The translations under genes were made by a program, and so were the position numbers. A stretch of 64,000 bases of DNA from Rhizobium redzepovicii (lineage in GTDB: Bacteria > Pseudomonadota > Alphaproteobacteria > Rhizobiales > Rhizobiaceae): assembly GCF_019793435.1 (NCBI RefSeq), contig NZ_JAILYH010000002.1:186001-250000 (forward strand), read 5' to 3'. This document shows, piece by piece, positions 8,780 to 17,600 of this stretch. The notes under the pieces are model-generated. The model was not told where the DNA came from. It did not search any database and saw only the letters and a program-made list of their open reading frames with translations. Within the stretch, counting starts at the first letter, position 1. Every line of letters starts with the position of its first letter.

Positions 8780-10068
8780 AGGCTTTTGACCCAGTTGGAC
8801 ACGTCGATGCCGTGTTTGGAAAACCGTACCTGCACTGTGCGCCCTACCTGGCAGGAGTTCGCAAAGTCATCGTTCATGAAGGATGGATCGAGGCGAACCC
8901 GAATGCGGGCGTTGCGTTGTGTCGACGGCGGCAAACTGGCGGCAAAGGAATCGGTCTCGACCGAAGCCGAGCTGCCTCTGACAGAAATGACAGTACCCTT
9001 GAAGACATCGCTGCGGCCGAACAAGCGCACCTGCGCAACAAGTTCCGGGTAGATCTCGTCATAGTTGACCTCGGGAACAAGGATATCCACAAACAGCTCT
9101 CGACAGTCGAGGAGGCGCATCAACTCGTCGTTCAGCACGACGTTGGAACCGTTGACGATACTCCTGGTCCAGACAACGCCGTCGAACGGCGCTATTGCGG
9201 TTGCGGATTCAAGGCTGCTGACGCGGTTCGCCTCTTTAACCAGCTGCTTTTGAACTTCGGTCGCTCGCGTCTCGTTTTCCGCAATGCGCGAGTTCAAGTC
9301 GTTGATGCGAACGACAACCTCGTCTTCACGCTGTCGCGAATAAGGCACGTCATTCTGTCCGTCGCCGAAGACAAAGATACCCTGGCGGACCGCATTGAGC
9401 CTTTGTTGCAATTGATCGACAGTCAGATTGCTGATTTCGACCTCGCCGCCGGTCGCAGCACCGGCCGCACGCGCAGCCTCAACCAGCTTCTGCGTCAGAA
9501 TGCCTTTTGACTCGAGCTGCATCCGGCGGCTCAGATCGACCTGGGCGACCAGATCCTGAGCTTGCGACACCTCGACTTTCTTCCGCAGGATTTCGACTTC
9601 GCGTTCGAGATTGGCAATGGTGGTCTGCTTGTAGACTTCCAATCTGCCAGACAATTCCTCGCGAAGCGCGGAGAGCTCCTCGCGTTCCTTTTTAAGTGCC
9701 GCGACGCGGTCGAGCGCCGTGTTGCGATCTGCCTCGAGCGAGGCGAGGATTGCACGATTGACGCGCGTATTTCTAATTTCTGCGAGGGTTTGTCCCGCTT
9801 TGACCGGGCTGCCGACCTTGAGGGGTTCTTCCGCAATCGTGCCGTCGATTGGGGCATTAACGACAGCAAACCGCGCATTGACCGTGCCATCAAGGCTCGT
9901 AAAGCCGGTAATCGTCGGCAATGAAACGACGGTCACGAGTGTCAGCAGCAGCAGGCCGACAACGATGCGTGTGATGCGATGATTCCAGATCATGTTGGCA
10001 TCCGAAGGTATCGCTTCTGCAGCCATCCGTCCCAATCGAGCTGGTCCGGATGCAACCCATTCTTGCAT
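8761..10068 (-). CDS. bgsB: HlyD-like membrane fusion protein, probable BgsB
   Basis: This 435-residue protein has a short cytoplasmic N-terminus, one membrane helix (about residues 33-52), a biotinyl-lipoyl-like half domain (APIDGTIAEEPLKVGSPVKAG), a long coiled coil (about 110-290) and a second lipoyl half (SATAIAPFDGVVWTRSIVNG) ending in a beta-barrel region. This is the periplasmic adaptor layout of the HlyD family. It precedes and overlaps the synthase gene, the same order as bgsB-bgsA in S. meliloti, and should help export the glucan. No clear ribosome binding site is seen before the ATG at 10068; an alternative start is Met15. Confidence 0.8.
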   Translation of the reverse strand: MQEWVASGPARLGRMAAEAIPSDANMIWNHRITRIVVGLLLLTLVTVVSLPTITGFTSLDGTVNARFAVVNAPIDGTIAEEPLKVGSPVKAGQTLAEIRNTRVNRAILASLEADRNTALDRVAALKKEREELSALREELSGRLEVYKQTTIANLEREVEILRKKVEVSQAQDLVAQVDLSRRMQLESKGILTQKLVEAARAAGAATGGEVEISNLTVDQLQQRLNAVRQGIFVFGDGQNDVPYSRQREDEVVVRINDLNSRIAENETRATEVQKQLVKEANRVSSLESATAIAPFDGVVWTRSIVNGSNVVLNDELMRLLDCRELFVDILVPEVNYDEIYPELVAQVRLFGRSDVFKGTVISVRGSSASVETDSFAASLPPSTQRNARIRVRLDPSFMNDDFANSCQVGRTVQVRFSKHGIDVSNWVKSLWFSIF

Positions 10069-10200
10069 AATTTAGCGCATTGAAATTTTTAGACAAGTGA
10101 TGGTCGCAAGCCTGCAGCAGAAACAGTTCGGCTCTGGACCAAATGCCGCCGGCATAGGCCTGGCATCGTGTCGATTGGCGCAGGGAATGGTCAAGCGATC

Positions 10201-10247
10201 TCAGGCGCGGCGACTGACGTGATTGGAAATCACTGCGCCGCGCCTGA
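10201..10247. terminator. Strong imperfect hairpin upstream of bgsB
   Basis: Perfect 12-base arms TCAGGCGCGGCG and CGCCGCGCCTGA enclose an inner GTGATT/AATCAC stem with a 3-base loop. It lies between the bgsB start and the small gene at 10302, and could terminate that gene or be a regulatory hairpin. No T-run follows on either strand. Confidence 0.4.
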
Positions 10248-10301
10248 CAATGCTGCCACCTCATCAAGACAAAAACAGAATAATTCCACGCGATCGTTTT
10301 T

Positions 10302-10502
10302 CTAATTCGGTCGAAGTTTTTTGGTCGCGATCAGCATGACGAGATCTTCGGAGGCATCTGCGAGCTCCAATGCCAATTCCGCAGCCGACCATCCATGTTT
10401 CTGCAAACTGACGAGCATTTCCACCATTGCGACTTCGACCTCTCGTCTGCAGCTCGAAATCGGCTTCAATTCGATTTGTTTCTCATCACATGCGGTCGTC
10501 AT
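10302..10502 (-). CDS. Small conserved-looking protein of unknown function
   Basis: This 66-residue protein begins MTTACDEKQIELKP and consists largely of two predicted amphipathic helices (REVEVAMVEMLVSLQKHGW and AAELALELADASEDLVMLIA), with no membrane segment. GGAGG lies 6 bases before ATG 10502, which decides the start although the frame is open to 10547. I do not recognise the family. It is the gene upstream of bgsB on the same strand, but a 230-base gap with a strong hairpin separates them, so co-regulation is uncertain. Confidence 0.55.
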   Translation of the reverse strand: MTTACDEKQIELKPISSCRREVEVAMVEMLVSLQKHGWSAAELALELADASEDLVMLIATKKLRPN

Positions 10503-10638
10503 CTTAGCCTCCATTCTGCCAATGGGCAGCGTCACAAAATTCGCCAATGGGTGGATAGGGTAAGGGTTGCGTGCAAGCCTCGGCCTTATTACGCATCGAC
10601 ACAGACGGCCTCAGCCTGCGCGCAACCCCTTCGCCTCC

Positions 10639-10809
10639 TTATTTGCCGATGTCCGGCCTCAGGAGCGTCTCGCAAGAAGGTGAGCAGAGGAAACCCGCAC
10701 GATTGGCGATAGGAGTTTTTCCTGGCGCCTGACAGTTATGCGAATAGGAATTGCTGTCGTAAGCCATTGCTCGCGCAAAGCGCGCACGAATATTGCCCCG
10801 ATAGTTCAC
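10639..10809 (-). CDS. Candidate 56-residue cysteine-containing small protein
   Basis: A GTG start at 10809 is preceded by AGAGGAGG at about 7 bases, one of the best ribosome binding sites in the window. The frame runs 56 residues to TAA: it opens MNYRGNIRARFARAM and contains three cysteines (26, 42, 46) in the contexts NCQAPG and LCSPSC. There is no membrane helix or signal peptide. I recognise no family. The support is the ribosome binding site plus an uninterrupted frame in otherwise empty DNA, so it could still be chance. Confidence 0.4.
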   Translation of the reverse strand: MNYRGNIRARFARAMAYDSNSYSHNCQAPGKTPIANRAGFLCSPSCETLLRPDIGK

Positions 10810-11122
10810 GACCTATCCTCCTCTGCTTGCATATTTTGTTGTGATTTAGTGTCGATCACGTTGAGAGTGCTTTGAAACTGCATTGCACTGGCAAGTGAGT
10901 ATTTGGGCTTTCCAACCGTCCTTCGGAACTAGCCCGTGCTCATTTAAATACCGGAACAGGACGCAATTGTCGTTATCGCCGCATCCCGAAAATTATCGGT
11001 CCGTCCATTTCTGCTCGTATAGGAATATGATAAGTAGCTTATGCACGTAGGACTTCAGTCGATTCGGTTTGTCGGATGGGCTGCGCGGACGTTTCAGCCG
11101 GCTTATGCGCTGGAGAAATTCG
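10810..11122. other. Intergenic stretch with no clear gene
   Basis: This 313-base stretch between the small GTG-start gene and the AraC remnant is more A/T-rich than its surroundings. It should hold the divergent promoters for its two neighbours, but no operator dyad or coding frame stands out. Confidence 0.4.
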
Positions 11123-12249
11123 ATGGTTACGGAGTCTGGGGATGACCCCGCTGCTGGGAAGGAATGGCCGGCCCACCTGGAGCGGCGGCGCTGGCCGCGC
11201 GAACCGTCCCCGCAGAAAGAACATCGGGTGGACGTTCCGCCTGCATTGGTGCCGTTGCGGTTTTCGACGCGAGACCTGCCGCCGAAAGAACAATTCCAGT
11301 CCTGGCGATCACATATGGCGCCGCTTGTGGATGTTCACCTGCAGAACGGACAATCTGAGGACGACGGTTTTCTCGCGGAACAGACCGGCTGGCATCTCGG
11401 CGATATCCTCATCGTCCAGCAGCGCGTGCAGGCATGCAGCTATATTCGCGATCAGGCCATGCTGCGGTCGAGCCCAATCGATCACTGGAATGTCGGCGTA
11501 CTTCGCAGCGGCCGGGCCTGGACCGAGGCCAATCGCCATGTCACGGAGACCGGCCCGGGCGAGATATTTTTCAGGTCTCTTGGTTACCCGTACCGCGGGC
11601 CGCCGTGCTCGTCTTCCTACCCTATGAACTACTGACCCGTGATGCGCCTCTTCTGCAGAACGCCCACAACATCGCCCTCTCCGGTAGCCTCGCCGAATTG
11701 CTCGTCAGCTATATCGACGGCCTGGAAGCGAACCTCAGCAATTTGACGGTGGAGGAGGCGCCGCGGATCATCAGGACGATCGGCGATATGGTCGTTGCAT
11801 GTGCTGCATCGTCCGCAAGTTTGGACCGCGGTCAGGAACAGACCAATACGGGGCTGATGGAGCGGGCGCATCGTTATATTCACCTCAATCTTCATTCAGA
11901 CAGCTTGACGCCTGACGTCATGTGCCGGGCGCTGGGCATCTCGCGGACGCGGCTCTACCAATTGTTCGAAACGAGCGGGGGCGTCTTCAACTACATTCGC
12001 AAACGTCGATTGCTACAGGCCTATGCGGATCTAACCAACCCGTCCGACAACAGGCCGATCTCGGAGATTGCCGAGACCGCCGGCTTCGACGTTGCAGCTA
12101 ATTTTACGCGCGCGTTCAGCCATGAATTCGGGCTCAGCCCGCGTGAAGTCAGAAAGACCATAGCAACGGAGCGCCCGGCCATCCCGGCGACACGTTTCAT
12201 GCGGCGTTCTGGGACAACGATCGGCGATTGGCTAACGCTCGCACGTTGA
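11123..12249 (+). pseudogene. AraC family regulator, broken by a frameshift
   Basis: The first frame (11123 to a stop at 11635) encodes an AraC-binding-like sensory domain that runs well to GEIFFRSLGYPYRG. Sequence in a second frame then continues the same protein from about 11599 (AAVLVFLPYELLTRDAPLL) to the stop at 12249. It includes the AraC DNA-binding domain: helix-turn-helix LGISRTRLYQLFET and the second motif ISEIAETAGFDVAANFTRAFSHEFG. Joining them needs one extra base in the GGG run at 11597-11599 and would restore about 375 residues. ATG 11123 has GGAGAAA upstream. Either the gene is newly inactivated or one G was lost in sequencing. The DNA-binding half alone lacks its own obvious start signal. 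Confidence 0.75.
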
Positions 12250-12283
12250 TGCGGTGGGCTAGGCTTTCCGCAGTCGAAAGCTG

Positions 12284-14575
12284 TCATTGCACATAGACCG
12301 GTACCATCGCGGAGGTTTCGTCGCGGTAGGGCAGGCGGATTTGGAAGCGGTGCTCACCGCTCTGGATCGGCCAAAAGACGGGTCGGTCGGGGTCGGTGAC
12401 GGCGAAGGGCTGGCCGTCGACATACCAGACGATTTGCGGCACATGCGGGTGGACATCGGCCTTCAGAGGCAGCCGGTCTAATGCGGCCGGCTGTTCCGGA
12501 TTGCGCCAGATCTGACTGTTGCGCGCCGGCGTCGAGATGGCAAGATGGATCTTGGGATCGGACGCGTCGGTACTGGCGAGCGAATAGCTCTGGCTCCGCC
12601 CCGCTGTTGCACTGATCGGCAAAGGGTTGAGGCTGGCGTCCGAACGAAGCGATAGCGCAGCCGCCTTCGGCATCTCATCGGGCTTCAGCCATTCCACCAG
12701 CGTCTGGCTGCAGCTATTGTCATTCGTCTGCCCGTTGACGACGCATACCTCCATCGGTTTGCGGTCCGGCGGCGTCGGAAAACGCGCATCGGCGATGTCT
12801 CCAGGCTTGTTGCCGTGGACCCGGTCGATAACGGCGTGCACAAGTCGGGCGGCAGTGCCGGCGCCGGTCATCCGGCTCATGGTGCCGTCATCGCCCCTCC
12901 CGATCCAGACGCCGACGATGACCTTTTCCGAATAGGCCACGGCCCAGGCATCCCGGTAACCTTGCGAGGTGCCGGTCTTGATGGCGACCGGGAATGGATA
13001 TTCCAGCGTCCCGTAGCGGTGGAAGCTTGGCAGCCGCGCCTGCGGATCAGACAGGAATGATGTAATCAACCGGGCCGTATCGAGCGAAATGACCCGCACG
13101 GGCTGCGGCTGCGGCTGTTCGCGCGCCCAGCGCAGATCCTGCAATTGGCCGTCGTTGGCGAGCGCCCCATAGGCCCGCATCAGCCTGTCCAGGCGTGTGG
13201 GCAATGAGCCGATCGCCATCGACAGACCGAAATAGTCGGCCGGGGTTTCGAGGTCGTGCAGACCGAGATCGCGCAAGAAGCGGAACGTCGTCTCAAGACC
13301 GATGCTACGCAGCAGATTGGTCGCGGGCACATTGCGCGAATTCGCCAGCGCCTGGCGGGGCAACATGGGCCCGAGGAATTCGCGGTCCGCGTCGCCGATG
13401 CCTGAGGCGCCTTCCGGCAGATCGAGCAGCATGTCGGTCGGCTTCAGCACGCCGCGCTCGAACCCCAGCGCATAAATGAAAGGTTTGAGTGTCGAGCCCG
13501 GCGAACGCTGCGTCCGCGTATAGTCGAAGGCGCCGGCATGCCTGCCGTAATAATTGCTCGAACCGACCTGGGCGAGGACCTCGCCGGTTTGCCGCGACAC
13601 CACCATGACCCCGACTTGCTGCGCGCCCGCAGAGCGCCAGCCATCGAGATAGTCTCGCGCGAGAGCGGTCACGTCGGCCTGCAGGCCAAGGTCGATCGTC
13701 GTGTGGATCAGCGGCGCAACCGCGGAGGCAGGCGCTATCTCGCCGTTCTCGATGAGATCGTGATAGCGCAATATCAGGTGCAGGGCGTCCGGGCGGCGGG
13801 GCAGGGCGGGCATCCGCATGTCATCGAGCTGGCGGTGGGCGATCTCCGCCTCGTCAGCTTGAATGATCTTCTGTTTTGCCAGCGCGTCGAGGATGTGATG
13901 ACCGCGCTGAACGGCCCGGCGCAAGCCCTCCGGCCGCAGCGGGTTCATCCGGGTCGGCGATTGCGGGATGGCTGACAGCAGCGCGATCTCGGCCCAGGAC
14001 AAATCCGCCACCGGCTTGTCGAAATAGAGGCGCGCCGCATGGGCGATGCCGTGGCTGCCATTGCCGTAAGGCGCCAGCCGCAAATATTGCGCCAGTGTGG
14101 CGTCGCGCCCGTAACGCAGGGTCAGCAAGACGCCGGTGCCGGCCTCGAGCATCTTGTGCACGAAGGTGCGCGATTCCGGCTGCTGCATCCGCGCCACTTG
14201 CATCGCAATGGTCGAGGCGCCCGAGCGGCGCTTGACGGCACCGAAATTTTGCCAGGCCGCGCGGCCGATGGCATAGGGATCGACGCCGATATGGTCGTAG
14301 AACCGCCTGTCTTCGAGGGCAAGCGTTGCCTTCACAACGCGATCCGGCAATTGCTCCAGCGGCCAATAGCCGTAATCGATGCGCCCGCCGGCGCCGTCGG
14401 CATGGCCGATCTGCGCGAGGAAAGCGCCGCTGCGATCATAGAGGATCGGCGTCGGTGCCGGCGCGATCAGCTGCGCACGCTGATGGATGAGATAGGCATA
14501 GACCAAGGCGCCCGCTGCAAGAACCAGCGAGGAGAAAAGAACGAGCTTCGATCGGCGGCGTCCCAAGAGTGTCAT
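12284..14575 (-). CDS. pbpC: Penicillin-binding protein 1C
   Basis: This 763-residue bifunctional peptidoglycan synthase is anchored by one N-terminal helix (about residues 11-29). The glycosyltransferase domain shows LEDRRFYDHIGVDPY (Glu88) and GASTIAMQVAR. The transpeptidase domain shows SPGSTLKP (nucleophile Ser361), SRN (413-415) and KTGTS (533-537). A C-terminal beta domain typical of PBP1C follows (from about 680). All catalytic motifs are intact. It lies 48 bases after the macroglobulin gene on the same strand, the widespread yfhM-pbpC arrangement in which the macroglobulin is thought to protect the envelope where PBP1C makes repairs. Confidence 0.96.
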   Translation of the reverse strand: MTLLGRRRSKLVLFSSLVLAAGALVYAYLIHQRAQLIAPAPTPILYDRSGAFLAQIGHADGAGGRIDYGYWPLEQLPDRVVKATLALEDRRFYDHIGVDPYAIGRAAWQNFGAVKRRSGASTIAMQVARMQQPESRTFVHKMLEAGTGVLLTLRYGRDATLAQYLRLAPYGNGSHGIAHAARLYFDKPVADLSWAEIALLSAIPQSPTRMNPLRPEGLRRAVQRGHHILDALAKQKIIQADEAEIAHRQLDDMRMPALPRRPDALHLILRYHDLIENGEIAPASAVAPLIHTTIDLGLQADVTALARDYLDGWRSAGAQQVGVMVVSRQTGEVLAQVGSSNYYGRHAGAFDYTRTQRSPGSTLKPFIYALGFERGVLKPTDMLLDLPEGASGIGDADREFLGPMLPRQALANSRNVPATNLLRSIGLETTFRFLRDLGLHDLETPADYFGLSMAIGSLPTRLDRLMRAYGALANDGQLQDLRWAREQPQPQPVRVISLDTARLITSFLSDPQARLPSFHRYGTLEYPFPVAIKTGTSQGYRDAWAVAYSEKVIVGVWIGRGDDGTMSRMTGAGTAARLVHAVIDRVHGNKPGDIADARFPTPPDRKPMEVCVVNGQTNDNSCSQTLVEWLKPDEMPKAAALSLRSDASLNPLPISATAGRSQSYSLASTDASDPKIHLAISTPARNSQIWRNPEQPAALDRLPLKADVHPHVPQIVWYVDGQPFAVTDPDRPVFWPIQSGEHRFQIRLPYRDETSAMVPVYVQ

Positions 14576-14623
14576 TGCTCGGCTGGCTGGCTCCTCGCCT
14601 GATATCTTCCCTGGCTGCGTGGA

Positions 14624-17600
14624 CTACTTGGCCACGACGATTTGCACGGCAGCGCTCGTTCCCTGCACGCCCTTCTGGTACATGGTTTCGGCGAAGGCCT
14701 GCGGCTGTGTATACGAACCGGGGATCAAGGCGCGCGTCCGGTAGGCGAAGGTGTAGTTGCCCTTCGGAAGCCTCTCGGACGCGCAAAACACCTGATCGTC
14801 CCCGTAGGACACCCAATCGGTCGGCAGGCTCGGCGCGATTGCCGGTGTAGCCTCGGCCGGGGCGGTGGCGATGTTGGGGTTGAGAGGATCCAGCCCCGCG
14901 GCCAGCGGCAGGGTAAGCGCCACATGGGTCCGATCTTCGGACACGACCAGTTCGACCCTTTCCTCTGACACATCGCCCACCTTGAGCTGGATAGCACCTT
15001 TGGCATCGGGGATCAGTTTCTCCAGCGGCGCATTGCCGGCGGGGACGCGGTAGAGCGTGCGGGTCAGGGCAAACCCCCGGCTCTCAGCTTGCGCGCTATA
15101 GCCGGCTTCAGCAGAGAGATAGGAGGTCTCCACCAGCGCGAGGGCGGGCGCCGTTCCCGTATTTTGGATGGTAACGGCGCTCGGATCCAGAGTGACCTGT
15201 CGCAAAACAGGGTCATTGGCGTCGAGCGCCAGATTTTGAACATTGCCGCTCTGGGTCAGCGTCAGCGGCAAGGGCGTCGTCGGCCTCTGCCAGGCGACCG
15301 CAAGCGCACGGATCGCAGCCGACGTCGCATTGGTCGAGCCCCAGCCATCGCTGTCGCCGAGCTGCAGCAAGGCGTTTGTCAAGGCGGGATAACGCGGATC
15401 CGTTTCAGAGGTCAGAGCCGCCGCGCGCACCATTTCGGCAAGGCTGCGGGCTTCCGAAGGCAGGATGATCGGGCTGCCTCCATCCTCAGCCTGGCCGTCA
15501 TAAACCAGCTGGCCATTGCGAGAGAGGATGCGCACGCGCGACCACATCGTGTCGGCGAGACCACCGACAAGACGTTGGTCGGCATCAGGCGCACCAGCTG
15601 CGGCCGCCGTCATTCTGGCAACGCTGACATTCGGCATCAAGGCAGCCGAACGGGCGAGTTCGGCCATATAGGCGGGGTCGAGCCCGCCGCCTTCGGCCAG
15701 CGCCGTCAGAGCCTCGACCCGTTCGCGAACCTCGTCACCACTGAGCAGATGCGGATAATCCGAGCGTAGCGACAGTTTCAGCACGCTCGCAAGACGATCC
15801 GTCAAAGCCTTGTCGGTGGGTTCGCCCGCTTTGCCGGCCGCGACCAGGAAAGAATAGGCCCAGGCCGTCAGCGAGACATTGCCCTTGCTGTGCGGCCAGA
15901 AGCCGACAAGGCCGTCGGCATCGACCGCCTGGCCGATTGCCAGCACGGTGTTGTGCACATCGCCGTCTATGCGCTTTTCAAGCTTCGCCGCTGCCAGGAT
16001 GGGAGCGAAACTCTTGAACGCGACGCCGGAGGAGGCCAGCGATATCCGCTGCTCGGTGGAGCCGTAGGGAGATTCCACCAAAGTGTTGAGGCCGGCAACG
16101 AGCTTCACCAATGTCGGATCGGAGGTCAGCGTCATCGCACGCTGGAACGATCCGGGGCGCACATCTCCCTCAGTTGCGGGCAGCGTTTTCGAGCCGCCCG
16201 CCGGGATTTCGACGATCTGGTAATGTTTGGTCGGGATGCGGTCTGGTTTCAACGGCAGCGTGATTTCCACGGCGTCGCTGGCGTGGTCGGCCAGGCGCTC
16301 GACCCCGAAACGCAGCCGCACGTCGTCCTTGCCGGGCTTTGGCTCGGGCACCTGGGCGAGAATGCCGATATGAGCCGGCTTGTTCTCTTCCCAGGCAAAG
16401 GAAAGATCCTTGCTGCCCTCCAGCGTCAATCCGTCGGAAGCAATGGATGCAGCGCCGGCGCCGGCGCCACCCTCAACGACACGGGCAATGATGCCGGCCT
16501 CGAATTGGTCGCCAAAACGCAGGAAGCGAGGCAGGGCGGGTTGAGCGACGATTTCCTGTCGGATCAGCATTTCGCCGGTGCCGTAGCCGAAGCGGTCAGG
16601 ACCGCTGACGGCCTTGGCACGCAGCTTGAAGACGGTCAGCGAGTCCGGAAGCTTCACCTTGATCTTGGCAATGCCGTCGGCGCCGACCTTGACGTCGGGA
16701 AGATAGATCGGCACCGGCGTGAAATTCTTGCGGACGGAGATATTGTTGTCCGTGCCCCATTCCTCCCGCTCGTCGCCACCCGGCACCTCGTCCAGAGGAA
16801 TGATGCCGAAGGCCATGTTGCGGGTGTCGCGCAGCGCCATGGTGGATTGGCGCTTGACGATAAAATTCGGCAGCGGATCCAGCGGCTGTTCCGTTGCGAG
16901 CGACAGCACGGCCTGGTCGATCATCCAGAAGGTGGCCTCGCCCGCGATCGGCTGACCGGTATCGTCGGCGAGATGCAGCGTGACCTCCACTTCATCGCCG
17001 GGGCGGGCCTTCTTCGGGTAATCCAAGGCAACGGCGACGATGTTCTTCACCGGTTTTACCGTCACCGTCTTCGTCGCGGCGATCGTGACAGGCTTGCCCT
17101 GGTCGAAGGGCGCGTTCGGCGAGGGGATGCTGGTCTCCAGCCGGCCGCGCATGATGAGGAAGTGCACGGGAATTTCAGGCGTATACTCCTTGCGGACCGG
17201 CACAGCATAATGACCGTATCCATCGGCGATATCGACCCAATCATAACGGAACGTTCCCTCGGGCTCTTCGACGACGGCCAGCGCACGGGCTGTCTGGAAG
17301 GGCGATTGGATCAGCAGATTGGCGGTTTCTCCGGGGATGTAGCTGTCCTTGTCCGTGGTCACGACCGCGGTGCGAGCGGGCGGCTGTGCCCAGGTGACCG
17401 GCGTGGTGCCGCCGACGAAGAAGTCGACGCTCACCTGCTGTCGGCGGCCGATCCGGTCGCTGGCCTCGAGTTGAATGACGTAGACGCCCGCATCCTTTGC
17501 CTCGAGCGCCAGGGTCTGGATATCGCTGGTGCTGGTAATCTTGCGCTCCAGAACGGTCTCGTCCATGACCTGCGTGACGTACTTCGCCGAACCCTGGCTG

